Assembly (NCBI GenBank): GCA_022702705.1 | Contig: CM040433.1 | Coordinates: 23,368,797 to 23,432,796, forward strand | Direction of reading: 5' to 3' | Source of the DNA: Papilionanthe hookeriana x Papilionanthe teres | Taxonomy: Eukaryota; Streptophyta; Magnoliopsida; Asparagales; Orchidaceae | DNA: 64,000 nt | Shown: one piece after another, positions 49,128-61,500 of the stretch | How positions within the stretch are numbered: position 1 is the first letter of the stretch | Layout: each line of letters starts with the position of its first letter | Position numbers and translations under genes: made by a program | Notes under the pieces: model-generated | Database searches by the model: none | Seen by the model: the letters and a program-made list of their open reading frames with translations, nothing else | Told to the model about the DNA's origin: nothing

Positions 49128-49249
49128 GTATATTTTGGCCATCACATATCACACATGATATCACTACATACTCACCCATACCAACCGTCATTATTTTACC
49201 TTCTGTTCAACCAACATGATCACTAATAAAACCTCATTACATGGTTGCT

Positions 49250-50820
49250 CGATCTCAATTAGAAACAATAAAACCTATAAAAATTTTCGCACTTTTACAA
49301 TATAATTTTTCTGACAAACTCACAACCTTCAAACAAGCTCTTCAACAATAACATTGGAAACATGCCATGCTAGAAGAATTCATGGCTCTTCAACAATCAA
49401 ATAAACTTTCGTAACTCCACCCACTCAAGAGAACATTTTAGGTTGCAAATGGACAATTCAAATAAAATACCAAATAAATGGATCAACTGCATGAGACAAT
49501 GTCAAATTGTAACTCAAGGCTTCAAGCAACAACAAGGAAAAAATTATCGAGAAATATTTAGTCTAGTTGCAAAAATTTTCACATTTTGTGTGATCATTGC
49601 CTTAACCAAAACTAAAATTTGGGAAATATAGCAACTTGACGTCTCCAAATCATTTCTATATGGAAAACTAGAAGCCACCAGTTACATGTCTCAGCCTCTA
49701 GGCTTCATTGATACTCAACATCCTCAGTATGTGTGTAAGTTACAAAGAGAAATAAGCAGTCTCCAACAAGCACCTTGGGAATGGTATTTCACTTTAAGTA
49801 ACTTCTTATAAACCCAACAGCTTAAATTGAATACTGTTGATTCCTAATTGCCTATATATCATTACAAAAATATTCGCATTTTTTTTACTTTTATATGTAG
49901 ACAATGTTCTTATAACTGGAAATTCAAAAAAATATTATGAATCTGTTAAATACTATTTTAGGAAAGTTAATTAATTTAAACCAACTTAGAAATCTTTATC
50001 ATTTTCTTGAGCTACAAATCGGCAAAACACATAAAGAATTATTTTTAAATCAATAAAGAATATTTTTTAATATCAAGCCAACTATACCAGGGCTACTAAC
50101 AAAAGATTGTTTGCATCAATCTGAACATGTTACCACACCCTTACCCATAAATTCATACAAATTCGACAGACAACCCTTTTCAATGTGTGACCCTCACAAG
50201 TATAGACACCTCATAGGTTCTCTTCAATATCCCATTGTCACAAGACCGGATTTTAGATTTACTACTAATTTATTAAGCCAATATATACATATTACGAACA
50301 CCATGCACTGTCAACTCTTTAAAAGACTCCTCAGGTATCTCAAAAGTACTTTAAACTAGGGACCTCCCATAACATCAAGACCACTTAACTTATATTCATA
50401 TGCAGATACAGATTGGGCTAGCGACAACGATGATAGAAATCTACTACAGATTTTTGCATTTACCATGGGCCAAATTTGATCTCCTAGTCTTCCAAGGAAA
50501 AGCCAACTATTGTTCGATCCATCATGGAGGCTGAATACAAAGCCCCACGCAACTACACAATTGAAATCCTCTGGCTCAGAAAGTTGCTTCATGAACATAC
50601 TAGGACATCAAAAACCCCAACAATGATCTATAGTGACAATACATTGGCTATTGCTCTAGCTCATAATCTCGTATTTAATGCACGTACAAAACACATAGAG
50701 GTGGACTATCATTTCATCATAGACTATCTCAAACTCAAGTACATCAATCTCCAACATATCATGATTGAAGATCAGCCTGCCGATATTTTCACAAAATCGT
50801 TGACCGCAAAATGACGCCAA
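49250..50820 (+). pseudogene. Ty1/copia pol remnant 1 (reverse transcriptase and RNase H)
   Basis: The remnant begins within reverse transcriptase (KHAMLEEFMALQQSNKL at about 49360). The frame 49443-49631 has QIVTQGFKQQQGKNYREIFS then LVAKIFTFCVIIAL, matching the copia 'RLVAKGYxQ...FSPVAK' block. Continuing text reads QLDVSKSFLYGKLEA and MSQPLGFID. The catalytic YVDD reads YVDN at 49894-49905. At 50111-50359 a frame holds HKYRHLIGSLQYPIVTRPD and RLLRYLKSTLN. At 50524-50814 the RNase H end reads MEAEYKAPRNYTIEILWLRK, then KHIEVDYHFI and QPADIFTKSLT. Several stops and frame changes make it inactive. Integrase, protease and gag are absent. Confidence 0.85.
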
Positions 50821-50875
50821 ACTCGTACAAGCAAGCTGACAATCAGCAACTATTACCCTCAATTTGAAAGAAGGT

Positions 50876-51070
50876 AATAAGGATTACTTGTGTGCGACTA
50901 ACGAAAGTTGGTTTCCATCATCTACAGCTCATGCTCTCGTCGCTACTCGAGGGGAACATCCACTTTATTCTACGGTTCATGGATAGATGGATTATTGCTT
51001 TCTATATAAAGTGTTGTCTTGCATATTTAATTCTTTAACCTTCACTGTAAATTACAAGTATGCCATTAGT

Positions 51071-51071
<1 letters not shown>
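50876..51071 (+). repeat. Probable 3' LTR remnant of copia remnant 1
   Basis: About 60 bases after the RNase H stop, following GAAAGAAGG, the sequence runs TAATAAGGATTACTTG and includes TATATAAA at 51003-51010, consistent with a U3 promoter. It runs into the (TA)n tract. No 5' LTR was found to confirm the limits. Confidence 0.4.

Positions 51072-51131
<60 letters not shown>
51072..51131. repeat. (TA)n microsatellite, about 60 bases
   Basis: Uninterrupted TA dinucleotides followed by TTATTATTATTG. The tract is long enough to form a cruciform or hairpin and to be unstable in length. Confidence 0.9.
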
Positions 51132-51135
<4 letters not shown>

Positions 51136-51193
51136 ATTATTGTTTGAAAACTTCTTATAGGTACCCAAAAGAAGTACCCAGGGAGCAATAACA

Positions 51194-51380
51194 TTACTTC
51201 AAAAGTCTATTACAAAATCTAATGTAGGGGAGATTCAAACTGTCCCCAGGAAGCAAAAAAGAGGGGGGAGGAGGGGTTCTACTAATTATAATCACTTGCT
51301 TATAGCTTCCTTGTTTAGCTAACCAGTTAACAGGTTTGTTGCCTTCCTTGTCAAAAAAAATGTATCTAGAAAAAATCTTC
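51194..51380 (-). pseudogene. RNase H (RVT_3-type) C-terminal scrap
   Basis: The minus-strand reading contains KEGNKPVNWLAKQGSYK, resembling the HxxREGNxxADxLAxxG end of the RNase H domain found in plant LINE-like elements and their relatives. The usual Ala-Asp is Val-Asn here, so a catalytic residue is lost. Only about 60 residues remain between two (TA)n tracts. Confidence 0.4.
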
Positions 51381-51389
51381 ATAGATAGG

Positions 51390-51390
<1 letters not shown>

Positions 51391-51428
<38 letters not shown>
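51391..51428. repeat. (TA)n microsatellite, about 38 bases
   Basis: A second uninterrupted TA run, ending ACACAC. It lies 260 bases after the first. Confidence 0.9.
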
Positions 51429-51434
<6 letters not shown>

Positions 51435-52411
51435 ATGATATGTAATACATAATGATTGGAATTGAAGATATATCTTTGTTTATAAGTTCCGAAGCATCTA
51501 CATCTCCCTTTACCGTAGAAGTTCTTTTCGTCTCAATAGTTTTGGGTTATACATTTTAGTGTGCTAAGAGATTTTCGTTAAGAGATCATTCAAATTCATG
51601 TAAGTGCATAGTTCTATATCCTATGTTCAGCAACTTCACAACAACCAGTTTATCTGAAACAACAATAAACTCCCAGCGCTTTTGAAATCATTCAATAAGC
51701 TAAAAGAAAGTTTCATAAAACCCAAAATTTGTAAGCAATCGTGATTTTGAAATCGTTGTGCTATAATGCATGGCTTGCAATACAAATCTCACAGCTTATA
51801 TCATTATTAACAACTTGTTGCCACTGAGTCATCATCACTAAATTCATGTACAAAATGACTTTTCAGACAATCATTAAAGAAAGATCTTCATCAAATGTTT
51901 AGAGTTCAACTTAGGTGAACCATATATTTCTTTAGCTGCTGCAAATTGCATAAATTGTTTTATGTGAAATATGCTTTATAGCAATTATGCCAGTTACTGG
52001 TTCAGACGGCAGGTTTGATTCAACGAGTGATGGTCACTACAACTGCCATAAATCGTGTTGGTATTCAACATTTTAGCATCAGAAAACCAGATACATTGTG
52101 GGGAAAATGATTACCATGTGCTAGCGATGGACCAGAATGAGGGCAGGGGGACCATTATACTAGCCTGAAAGATGTTTCTTTTTCTTTGCCGGGCTTAGAG
52201 ATGAATAAGGATCTCAGGCTTAAAACTCACTAGCCATTAATAAAATGACCACATTCTTGCAAATCAAGCTAAGAAGATCCTGGGATAAGAAAATGGTTTC
52301 TCAAGATTGACATTTTATATCTATAAAACCAGTTTAGCTGTGTACTAAATATTAAAATATGTACCATAAATCCATGATAATGAGAATCCTGAACTGATCT
52401 TATTTATTTCT
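51429..52411. other. Unassigned DNA upstream of copia remnant 2
   Basis: No recognisable gene. Less AT-extreme than its surroundings. By position it should hold the 5' LTR of the element whose primer site is at 52412, but I found no matching copy after 55495, so LTR limits are not given. Confidence 0.35.
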
Positions 52412-52422
52412 GGTATCAGAGT
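52412..52422 (+). promoter_or_regulatory. Initiator-Met primer-binding site of copia remnant 2
   Basis: TGGTATCAGAG is the core complementary to the 3' end of initiator tRNA-Met, the usual primer of Ty1/copia elements. Protease-like coding text starts only about 110 bases later. Confidence 0.75.
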
Positions 52423-52469
52423 ATCTCACTGTTCGCACCGATTCAATATCAACTATCAACCTACCAAGC

Positions 52470-55400
52470 CCCAGGAGCACATGGCTCTTCTCACTACATC
52501 CAATAAAAACTAGGATTGGCACTTAGTTACCAGTGCTTCCAGCCACCTCACCACTGATTTTAACTCCCTTCGCCAAGCCTAGCATTACTGTGGCCGCGAT
52601 GAACTCTTTGTTGGCAATGATAGTACCGTACCATACAACTCTCCGGCACGGGCATACTTCCAACTCCATCTCGTAAGCTTCCTCTCTCAAAACTAATTCA
52701 CACTCCACAGATTACACAAAATCTTATACTCATCTCCCAGCTCATCACTGGCAACAATTGTATCATTCTTTTTGACAAATCTGGCTACAGGATTTGGAAT
52801 CGGACCTCTCAACAAACAAACCTCCAAGGCCCATGCTGTGACGGACTTTACCCTGTTCCCATTCCCAAACAAGCTATGCTCTCAAGATTCACTTCTATCG
52901 CACTTTGGCACCATCGACTCGGTCATCCTCACAAAGAAGTCCTCGACATTACTTCCACATGGCTGTTACATTTATGTATTCCGAAATCTATTTCATTTTG
53001 CAAGTCATGTACAATAGCTACGATACATAGACTACCTTTTTCTCCTTAAAATTCATACCTAAAAACTATTAAAACTTATTCATATGAATGTATCGGGACC
53101 CTTCCCACGTATTTCTAATCAAGGCTTCCATTTCTATGTTATTTTTGTGGATGATGCTACACAATATACTTGGGTTAATTTCATGACCCACAAATCGGAA
53201 GTGCTCAACCACTTCATAAACTTTAAAGAGCAAATTGAAAATCAATTCAATATACACATAAAATGTATAGTCAATTCTCCTCACCCTACACACCGGAACA
53301 AAGAGCCCTAGCTGAAAGGAAGCAGCACCACATCCTCGAAACCATCAGAGCACTCATGATCACATCCAATCTACCACCCTGATATTGGCCCTACCTTGAT
53401 GGCTGTATACCTAATCAATCACATGCCCTTCTCAAATACTCAAGATAATTCTTCATATCAACAAAAATCACTTGATCACACTCACCTTCGGGCCTATGGA
53501 TGTGCTTGCTTACCATGGTTTCCTGCACACACCCTCAACAAACTAGAATAACGTTCGACTTAACACATCTTTATGGGTTACTCCGACAATATTAAAGGCT
53601 AAAAATGCCTCAACCCCGCCAATGGTAAAATTCTCATCACCAGGCACGTAACCTTTAATGAACACTCCCATCCCTACTAACACACACCAAACCACTACCA
53701 AACTACAACATCCAATCCAAACCCACCTCCTTTTTCACTCTTTCATACCACTATCATCCCCATATCTAACTCAACTCTCTCACTCTAACACCAGCCGAAC
53801 TAATCAAGCGGGCTCCCTTCTCACATCACCTTAGGTACAACCAGACTCCACCTACTCAACCTCCTCTCCCACAAACTCTCTAATACCAATCAATCCTAAT
53901 GTTCCTCCAACTCACCCAATCCTAACTCGATACAAAACAGGTTCACTAAAACCGAAATCCTTCTTCAATATACATAATCTCGTTACAAATTCACTAACAT
54001 TTTAGGAAGCAAAGCACTCTCTGCATTGGGTAAAATCCATGCAAGAAGAGCACACAACACTAAAGAAACAAGCTACTTGGACACTCATTCCTCCACCAGT
54101 CGATCAACCCATCCTAGGTGCAAATAGACGTATAAGATCAAGATCAACCACTATGGCAGCATCGCTCGGTACAAAGCCCAGCTCATTGCACGTGGTTATC
54201 AACAACAATATGGACTGCATTTCATCGACACCTACAGCCTAGTTGCGAAACATCCCACCATCCACCTCTTTTTAACCATTGTTGTCCACCATCAGTGGCA
54301 GGTTATGCAGCTCGATGTCTGCAATGCATTTCTCCATGGCTACTCCACAAGACCATCTACATGCAACAACCTCCCGACCACCTCGAAACCCAACACCCAA
54401 ATATATATGCCTCCTTCGGAAAGCCATCTACAAACTCAAGCAAGCACCGTGTCAGTGGTTTAATACATTCATAGGTTATATCTTACAACTTGGATTTCGC
54501 ACAAGACAAGCTTCTCTTTGCTTACACTCCACATCAACTCCACCACACTCTACCTATTACTCTACGTGGATGAAATTCTCGTCGCCGTTAACAGCCCCAA
54601 CACCATAGAAGAAGAACTAACTAAGCAGAAGCATAAATTCTCCATGAAAATGTTGGGTTCTGTCTCCACTTTACTTGGCAGTTCCACTATTCACACCAAT
54701 CAAGGTATGTTTCTTTATTAAACACCTTAGGCCTTGGACATCCTCAACAAAGCCAGCCTAACTGATTGCAAACCCACACCAAACCCCATACACTCCTCCA
54801 AAAACCTTCCCACCGAACTCAATTGGCCCTATCCCAACCCATTCCTTTACTGATAACTCATTGGATCTCTCTAGTATCTAATCATTACACATCTCGACAT
54901 CACCTCAACTGTCAACATTTTATCCCATCACCTCCAACAGCCCCTAAGCCTTTATTTCCACCAACTCAAGCAGCTTTTCACTACATAAAAGGCATCCTCA
55001 ACCTAGGATTGCCCATCACATCAGGCCCCTTAACTCTTCAAACATATCAGACTCCAGTTGGGCAAATGATCTTTACGGCCACTATTCTATGACAGGTCAC
55101 TGCTCATTCATAGGCAACAACCTCATCTCATGGCATGTTAAGAAACAGCCAAAAGTTGCATGTTCCTCTATCGAGGCCGAATATCATGCTTTATCAACTG
55201 CCTCCACACATGTCGTCTGGCTTCGTCGACTTCTCCAAGATTTTCAAATCCCCACACCTCTCGCACAGTTATATATTGCGATATACATCTGCTCGAGCTA
55301 TTGCATGAAAACCAATATTTCACGCCCACTCCAAGCATATCGAGATCGATTACCACCTCGTTAGAGAGAAACATATGTCTAGGGAGATCGCAATCCACTA

Positions 55401-55495
55401 CATTTTCACCTCCAATCAAGTAACGGATATCTTCACCAAGTAGCTTCCAACACCCCGTGAAGCGGCAGAAACAAGCATTAACTTGAGGGGGGTTC
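52470..55495 (+). pseudogene. Ty1/copia pol remnant 2 (protease, integrase, reverse transcriptase, RNase H; no gag)
   Basis: Domains follow the copia order. Protease-like text (SSHLTTDFNSL, then DELFVGNDSTVPY) is at about 52535-52640. The pre-integrase motif ALWHHRLGHPHKEVLD is at about 52903-52950, followed by FCKSCTIATIHRLPFS. The integrase core at 53084-53311 includes GPFPRISNQGFHFYVIFVDD. RALAERKQHHILETIRALM follows at about 53305. Reverse transcriptase starts near 54010 (LHWVKSMQEEHTTLKKQ) and includes YKLKQAPCQWFNTFI and YVDE (54563-54574) in place of YVDD. RNase H at 55089-55440 reads SWHVKKQPKVACSSIEAEYH, ALSTASTHVVWLRRLLQDF and DIFTK. Frames shift several times. The gag gene is missing between primer site and protease. 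Confidence 0.88.
55482..55492 (+). promoter_or_regulatory. Polypurine tract of copia remnant 2
   Basis: TTGAGGGGGGT follows the RNase H end by about 40 bases, the standard copia layout. A 3' LTR should start right after, but its end could not be located. Confidence 0.7.
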
Positions 55496-57649
55496 ATAAA
55501 GAATAACTATCCACTCACTGTAAAAGAACAGCATCATATCTCAACTAACTTTCTGTTATTAACACATCATTTCTCTTTCTCTCTTACATATCTTCTACCT
55601 ATACCTAAAGTTAACACTAGTAACGAAATATTAGCATAATCTGCTTTACCATCTGCTTCTCCTTGTTCTTTATTTATGTTTCTTTCTTATCTTCAACTGC
55701 ACAATTACTGTTTGAGATGCATTGGGTTTTGGGTATGAAGACCCAACTTTCCTTCAATTTGATCAATAGATGATATGCACTCCCTCAGGAATTCTATTGG
55801 GGACCAGGCAAACTATAATGGAGACAAAAGATAGTGGTTACACATGCTTCCCACGCTCCATGCCCTCAGTACAAGATGACCATTTTAATTACAGATTCAA
55901 TACAAGAAACTTCAGAGGAAAGAGTGAAGTGTTGGAAACTTAGAAAAAGAATAGTTCTGACTTGCCAACTTCCTGGAGATGACTTCATTTCCTCCTAGTG
56001 AACATTGTCGTCTCTGTGTTTTTGCATTTTGCAGTTCGTCGTATAGTTGGCATATCAGTTTATATTGTTATGATATTCCATTCATAAACGCTATCCATAT
56101 GAAAAAATATATATTTATACAAGTATTTTTTAACGTGTGTACCATTTGGGCTAAACCAAAACAAGCGAAATGATATAAGGAATGTGAAAGTGCAATGAGA
56201 AGAAATGAGAATAAAGGAGAAGTTACTGGAAAAAAATATACCTTTTGCATTATGAAGATGATTATGAGCTGAGTTAGAAAAAGTATTTTCTCATTCAAAA
56301 AGATTTTTATTCACCGTAAACGACCTTTTTAATTAGTTGCTTAAGATTCATATTTATTATATTTAGGCATATAGAAAAATAAGTCAAATCAATCATAAAG
56401 GAACTGCCCAAAAACTAAATAACTAAATTGAAGGAGCCATGTCTAATCTAAAGATGCGAACTAAGGCTTTATTCGAGAAGATATTGAGCCTCCATCTGAT
56501 GTTTGCGTAAGCTTTTGTTTGGTGTAGCAGCATCTGCGAGCATCTCCCTAAGTTGTTCGCAAGAACGGCAACTTTTCGCCGTTTTGGACTGCGAAGGACC
56601 TTTTCGGTCTACCAACACGCTTTCTAATGAACTTTGCTGAATGACAAAATTGTTCCAAATGAAGTCTTAATGTTATTACAATTTTGGTCGACCAACCGCT
56701 ACCAAGCACCACTATAATCTTATACATTAGATTGCAGATGAAGATACAACAAACACAAATAGTTGAGCCAAAGAAGGAAGTCTGCAAACTAGATGAGAAC
56801 CAAAGCAAATAAAGAAAACAATGCAAAGAAGAGTTGTAGGATAGAAAGAAAATTATTTGCAACAATATAGCCGATTGAAGGCCTACAATACCCTGAATAG
56901 ACGATCCAGCATAGTCACTTATCACGTCCATTTTGGATGGTTTGTAGAATATTGTCTTTGATGAGTTATTTAGTTGATATTAAACTAATAAATTTAGGAA
57001 TAATTATTGGATTTTATTTTCTTTAGAAACTTACGAAAATTTTCATCTGCAGATTTGAGACATTACAGGAACGAGCTCAGGAATAATTAGGCAACAAGGC
57101 AAGACACCTTTAAGCTATCACAAAAATGCCGGATTAAGTATCAAAAGTACTCAACTCCAATGTACTATGAATGTAAATATCCTCATAATGACAATAAGAA
57201 CCAAAGACTTAATTGTGGTAGACTTTCGAACAGCTGGTCGAGTCTTGCAATGGTTGAAAATCATCATAGTTCTTACCAAAAAAAAAAAACCAACCTCAAG
57301 CCCAAAAACCATGATCAAATGTAGCGTGATAATGTGCTCAAGAATTCCCATGCAACAAAGCAAGTCACCTTCCATGCTATTCCTACAAAGCAGAAATATG
57401 CCTCAATTGAAATCAAGCAATGGATAACATCAGTAGATATTGAGGCTTTTTAAGGCAGTTGATTGAGTCTTGCAATAGTTGGATATCATTGTTGCTCGCA
57501 CAACGAAAAGCAAGTGAAGGATGGCTTAGCATCAAGTGCTTGAGAGTTGACAAGTAGAAAATAAGTATAACATTGGAATCCAGAACCCAAAGAACCAAGA
57601 TTCAAGAGTAATAATATTTGTTCCAAAGAAAAATTAGAATTTCTATAAG
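55496..57649. other. Unassigned intergenic DNA
   Basis: The first few hundred bases are probably remains of the copia 3' LTR. The 127-residue minus-strand frame at 56548-56931 has hydrophobic stretches but no domain I recognise, and starts inside repeat-poor DNA, so I do not call it. A phrase GAGTCTTGCAATGGTTG at 57240 recurs slightly changed at 57465, hinting at a degenerate duplication. Confidence 0.4.
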
Positions 57650-59276
57650 TTAAAGAAAATTTTAGAAAATTCTATATAAAATATGAAAGAGATTCCAAAG
57701 CATCGTAACAGATGCAAATCTCTTGACAAAGAAACATAAAAGAATAAAGAATCTAAATTGTATTATAAAAACATATCTGTTAAAACACAACTAATCAGAA
57801 ATAAATCATACTTGTGCCATATAACCTGAATAAATTAAAAGAAAAAAAAAAGCCAAAACTCCAGCTTACATGCAAAGTTTTTAAAAGAATAAAATGCAAA
57901 ATATTGTCAAGGGAACTAAAAGAAGATCCAACCCTTAACAACATCCAAAAAGAGAAATAACAAAACATAAAATAAAAATGATCAGTTGAAATAAAGCCTG
58001 GAAAATATATCAGACAACTCATTCTTAAATTTCAATTTCCACCTTTTATTCTAACAACAAAATGAATTTTACTAGGTAGTATCAAAGCAGGAATACATGA
58101 ATTAATACAAATCTTGTTATTTCTTTCAACCCAAATAAATGGATCTATAATATGGATAATCAAAATACAAGTTTCTTAATAATGATTTTATTGAAAAAAT
58201 TAATACGCTATACTACAGGAATTAAGAAAATTTATGTCGGACATATTGGGCGTAAATCAAAGGCAAATCTGACGATATTTGAGGTTTATGATTGTATTTG
58301 CGTCTGATTTATGTTTGATCATTTATGCTGGTAAATTGGGGCTCGATAATGATCGTATTACCTTGAAAAGCTTCTTCAAGACCTCCCTCACACTCTCCCC
58401 TAAAGATTGGTGGAGAAAGAAGAAGAAATTTTGGGAGAAAAGGGGAAGAAGATGAGTTTGAGGAAGAGGAAGTTCCTTACCTTTTTTAGAGCTCTTCACC
58501 AAGTTCCCCATCACACAAAAAGCTCTCCTCCTTAGCTCCCTCAAGCAGATGGGACTTCTCAAATAGTCGAATGACTAGTTTGTTACAAGTGGAAGGGAAG
58601 GAAATCCATTTCCATGGGTCCAAGCTCTTTGACCCAAGCTTAGCCCAAAATGGCCTCCTCGTGAGGCATATGATTGGTCCTACGCACTGGGGTTCTAGTG
58701 CCTACTTTCTACCATATGGAGTTTGGTGGCTTTAGAGGCTAAATTCAAGCATCCAGGCACCCAAATTGGCAACTAGGCTCTAGGGTCTCGTGCTTAGGCG
58801 CTGGAACCAGACGCCTACTTTCCACCTATTTCAAGACCTCTAGGGTTGTTCCTGGCACCTAGAAGCCCAGATAGTGACTAAGAGCCCAAACTAGTGTCTA
58901 GGAGCTAATCTGGCTCTGTAAACCATGATTTCCACAAAAAAATGCACAAGAAGCTTTCATTTGATCTGTAAGCTATGGGAGATTATGTATCATTAAAGTA
59001 TGGTCTCATTTCTTCAAAAATAAACATTTTTATGGGTCTTTTATTAGGACCACCATGTCAATGGGCGCCTCGAACCACCACATAGCTGTAACGTCCTGCA
59101 CCCTGATTTTATCCAAAATATGAGAGGTTTATGACTTCCCTTAACCACAAGGGGCTCTAAATTGAAAGGTAATTATCTCTAAATATCAAAATTGATTCTA
59201 TATGTATCTCGTGTCCGAACTATCACCAACTAACGAGGATCTCTCCCAGGTAGGGTTGAATCGACACCAACCCTAG
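57650..59276. repeat. Tandem repeat unit R1 (full, about 1.63 kb)
   Basis: The unit begins TTAAAGAAAATTTTAGAAAA and ends CCAACCCTAG. It contains an AT-rich first part, a foldback segment (58212-58335), a purine-rich stretch, then GC-richer text with the words GGCGCT, AGGCACC and CCTAGG, and a closing block starting near 59085 (ACGTCCTGCACCCTG). The minus-strand 79-residue reading at 58323-58562 recurs in R3 but has no known domain. Confidence 0.75.
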
Positions 59277-60089
59277 TTAAAGAAAATTTTAGAAAATTCT
59301 ATATAAATATGAAAGAGATTCCAAAGCATCATAACAGATGCAAATCTCTTGAGAAAGGATAATAAAATAATAAAGAATCTATATTGTATTATAAAAACAT
59401 ATCTGCCAAAACCCAACTAATCAGAAATAAATCATACTTGTAACATAAAACCTGAATAAATTAAAAAAAAAAAGCCAAAACTCCAGCTTACATGCAAAGT
59501 TTTTAAAATAATAAAATGCAAAATATTGTCAAGGCAACAGAAAGAAGATCCAACCCTTAACAACACCCAAAAAGAGAATTAACAAATAATGAATTAAAAA
59601 TGATCAGTTGAAATAAAGCCTAGAAAATATAACAGACAACTAATTCTTAAATTTCAATTTCCACCTTTTAGTCTAACAACAAAATGAATTTTACTACGTA
59701 GTATCTAATCAGGAATACATGAATTAATACAAATCTTGTTATTTCTTTCAACCCAAATAAATGGATCTATAATATGGATAATCCAAATACAAATTTCTTA
59801 ATAATGATTTTATTGAAAGAATCAATACACTACAGGAAATAAGCAAATTTATGCCCGAAATATTGGACGTAAATCGAAGGCAAATTGACGATATTTGAGA
59901 TTTATGATCGTATTTGCGTCTGATTTATGTCTAATTTTTTATACGGGTAAATCAGGGCTCGATAATGATCGTATTTCCTTGAAAAGTTTCTTCAAGACCT
60001 CCCTCACACTCTCCCCTAAAGATTGGTGGAGAAAGAAGAAGAAATTTTGGGAGAAAAGGGGAAGAAGATGAGGTTGAGGAAGAGGAAGT
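59277..60089. repeat. Tandem repeat unit R2 (left half only)
   Basis: It repeats 57650-58465, including the foldback segment at 59828-59952, and stops at GAGGAAGAGGAAG, where it joins R3. R1 continues past the same point, so R2 lacks the right half. Confidence 0.75.
59828..59952. mobile_element. Foldback segment with CACTACAGGAA start (copies also at 58212 and 60288)
   Basis: TATTGGACGTAAATCGAAGG pairs imperfectly with CGTATTTGCGTCTGATTTATGTC on the other side of a short loop, and the pairing extends outward to TTATGCCC against GGGTAA. The start CACTACAGGAA resembles the ends of CACTA transposons, but no matching right end was found, so it may be a solo end or an unrelated hairpin. Confidence 0.4.
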
Positions 60090-61376
60090 ATATCAGACAA
60101 CACATTCTTAAATTTCAATTTCCACCATTTAGTCCAACAACAAAATGAATTTTACTAGGTAGTATTTAAGCAAGAATACATGAATTAATACAAATCTTGT
60201 TATTTCTTTCAACCCAAATAAATGGATCTATAATATGGATAATCAAAGTACAAATTTCTTAATAATGATTTTATTGAAAGAATCAATACAATACAGGAAT
60301 TAAGCAAATTTATGCCGGACATGTTGGACGTAAATCAAAGGTAAATCCGACGATATTTGAGTTTTATGATCGTATTTGCGTCTTATTTATGTCTGATATT
60401 TTATGCGGGTATATCGGGGCTCGATAATGCCCGTATTACCTTGAAAAGCTTCTTCAAGACCTCCCTCACACTCTCCCCTAATGATTGGTGGAGAAAGAAG
60501 AAGATATTTTGAGAGAAAAGGGGAAGAAGATGAGGTTGAGGAAGAGGAAGTTCCTTCTCTTTTTTAGAGCTCTTCACCAAGTTCCCCACCACACAAAAAG
60601 CTCTCCTCCTTAGCTTCCTCAAGCGAATGAGACTTCTCAAATAGTTCAAATGACTGGTCGGTTACAAGTGGAAGAGAGGGAAATCCATTTCCATGGGTCC
60701 GAGCTTTTTGACCCAAGCTTAGCCCAAAATGGCCTCTTTCGTGAGGCATATGATTGGTCCTACGCACTGGGGATCTAGTGCCTACTTTCTACCCTCTGGA
60801 GTTTGGTGGCTTTGGAGGCTAAATTCGAGCATCCAGGCACCAAAATTGGCAACTAGACTCCAGGGTCTCGTGCCTAGGCGCCAGAACCGGATGCCTACTT
60901 TCCACCCATTTCAAGATCTCTAGGATTGTTCCAGGCACCTAGGATCCCAGACTAGTGCCTAAAAGTCAATACTGGTGCCTAGGCACCAAGTCTGATGCCT
61001 AGGAGCTGATTTAGCCCTGTTAGCATGATTTCCACAAAAAATGCACAGGAATCTTTCGTTTGATCCGTAAGCTATGGGAGATTATGTATCATTAAAATAT
61101 GGTCTCATTTCTTCAAAAATAAACATTTTTATGGGTCTTTTATTAGAGACCACTATGTCAATGGTCACCTCGAACCGCCACATAGTTGAAACGTCCTGAA
61201 CCCTGATTTTATCCAAAATATGAGGAGAGCGTTATGACTTCCCTTAACCACAAGGGGCTCTAAATTGAAAGGTAATTATCTCTAAATATCAAAATTGATG
61301 CTATATGTATCTCATGTCCGAACTATCACCAACTAAAGAGGATCTCTCTCAGGTAGGGTTGAATCGACACCAACAC
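60090..61376. repeat. Tandem repeat unit R3 (right part)
   Basis: It starts TATATCAGACAACACATTC, equal to R1 from about 58009, and runs through the foldback (60288-60405), the minus-strand 82-residue reading (60401-60649) and the GC-richer part to the closing block. It lacks the first 360 bases of R1. Confidence 0.75.
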
Positions 61377-61398
61377 TAGTTTCGTGCTCAAAACAGTA

Positions 61399-61500
61399 CC
61401 GGGAGGCCCTATTGGATGTTTGGATACTTGAGCATCACGAAAACTTTCTTGATGCACGTGTTGATACTTGTAGTTCCAAATATCCATTAGGGCCTCCCGG
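61399..61500. repeat. Palindrome of about 100 bases between R3 and R4
   Basis: CCGGGAGGCCCT at 61399-61410 is the reverse complement of AGGGCCTCCCGG at 61489-61500, and the pairing continues inward for about 27 bases per arm with a few mismatches. The right arm and loop reappear inverted at 62152-62242. Confidence 0.75.

Noticed and set aside
56548..56931. 127-residue minus-strand ORF with hydrophobic stretches
   Set aside because: No recognised domain, low-complexity composition and no promoter-like context. It could be a remnant, but I cannot support a gene.
58323..60649. Two similar minus-strand ORFs of about 80 residues in the tandem units
   Set aside because: Their similarity is fully explained by the tandem duplication; no domain, no start context, and R2 breaks the frame.
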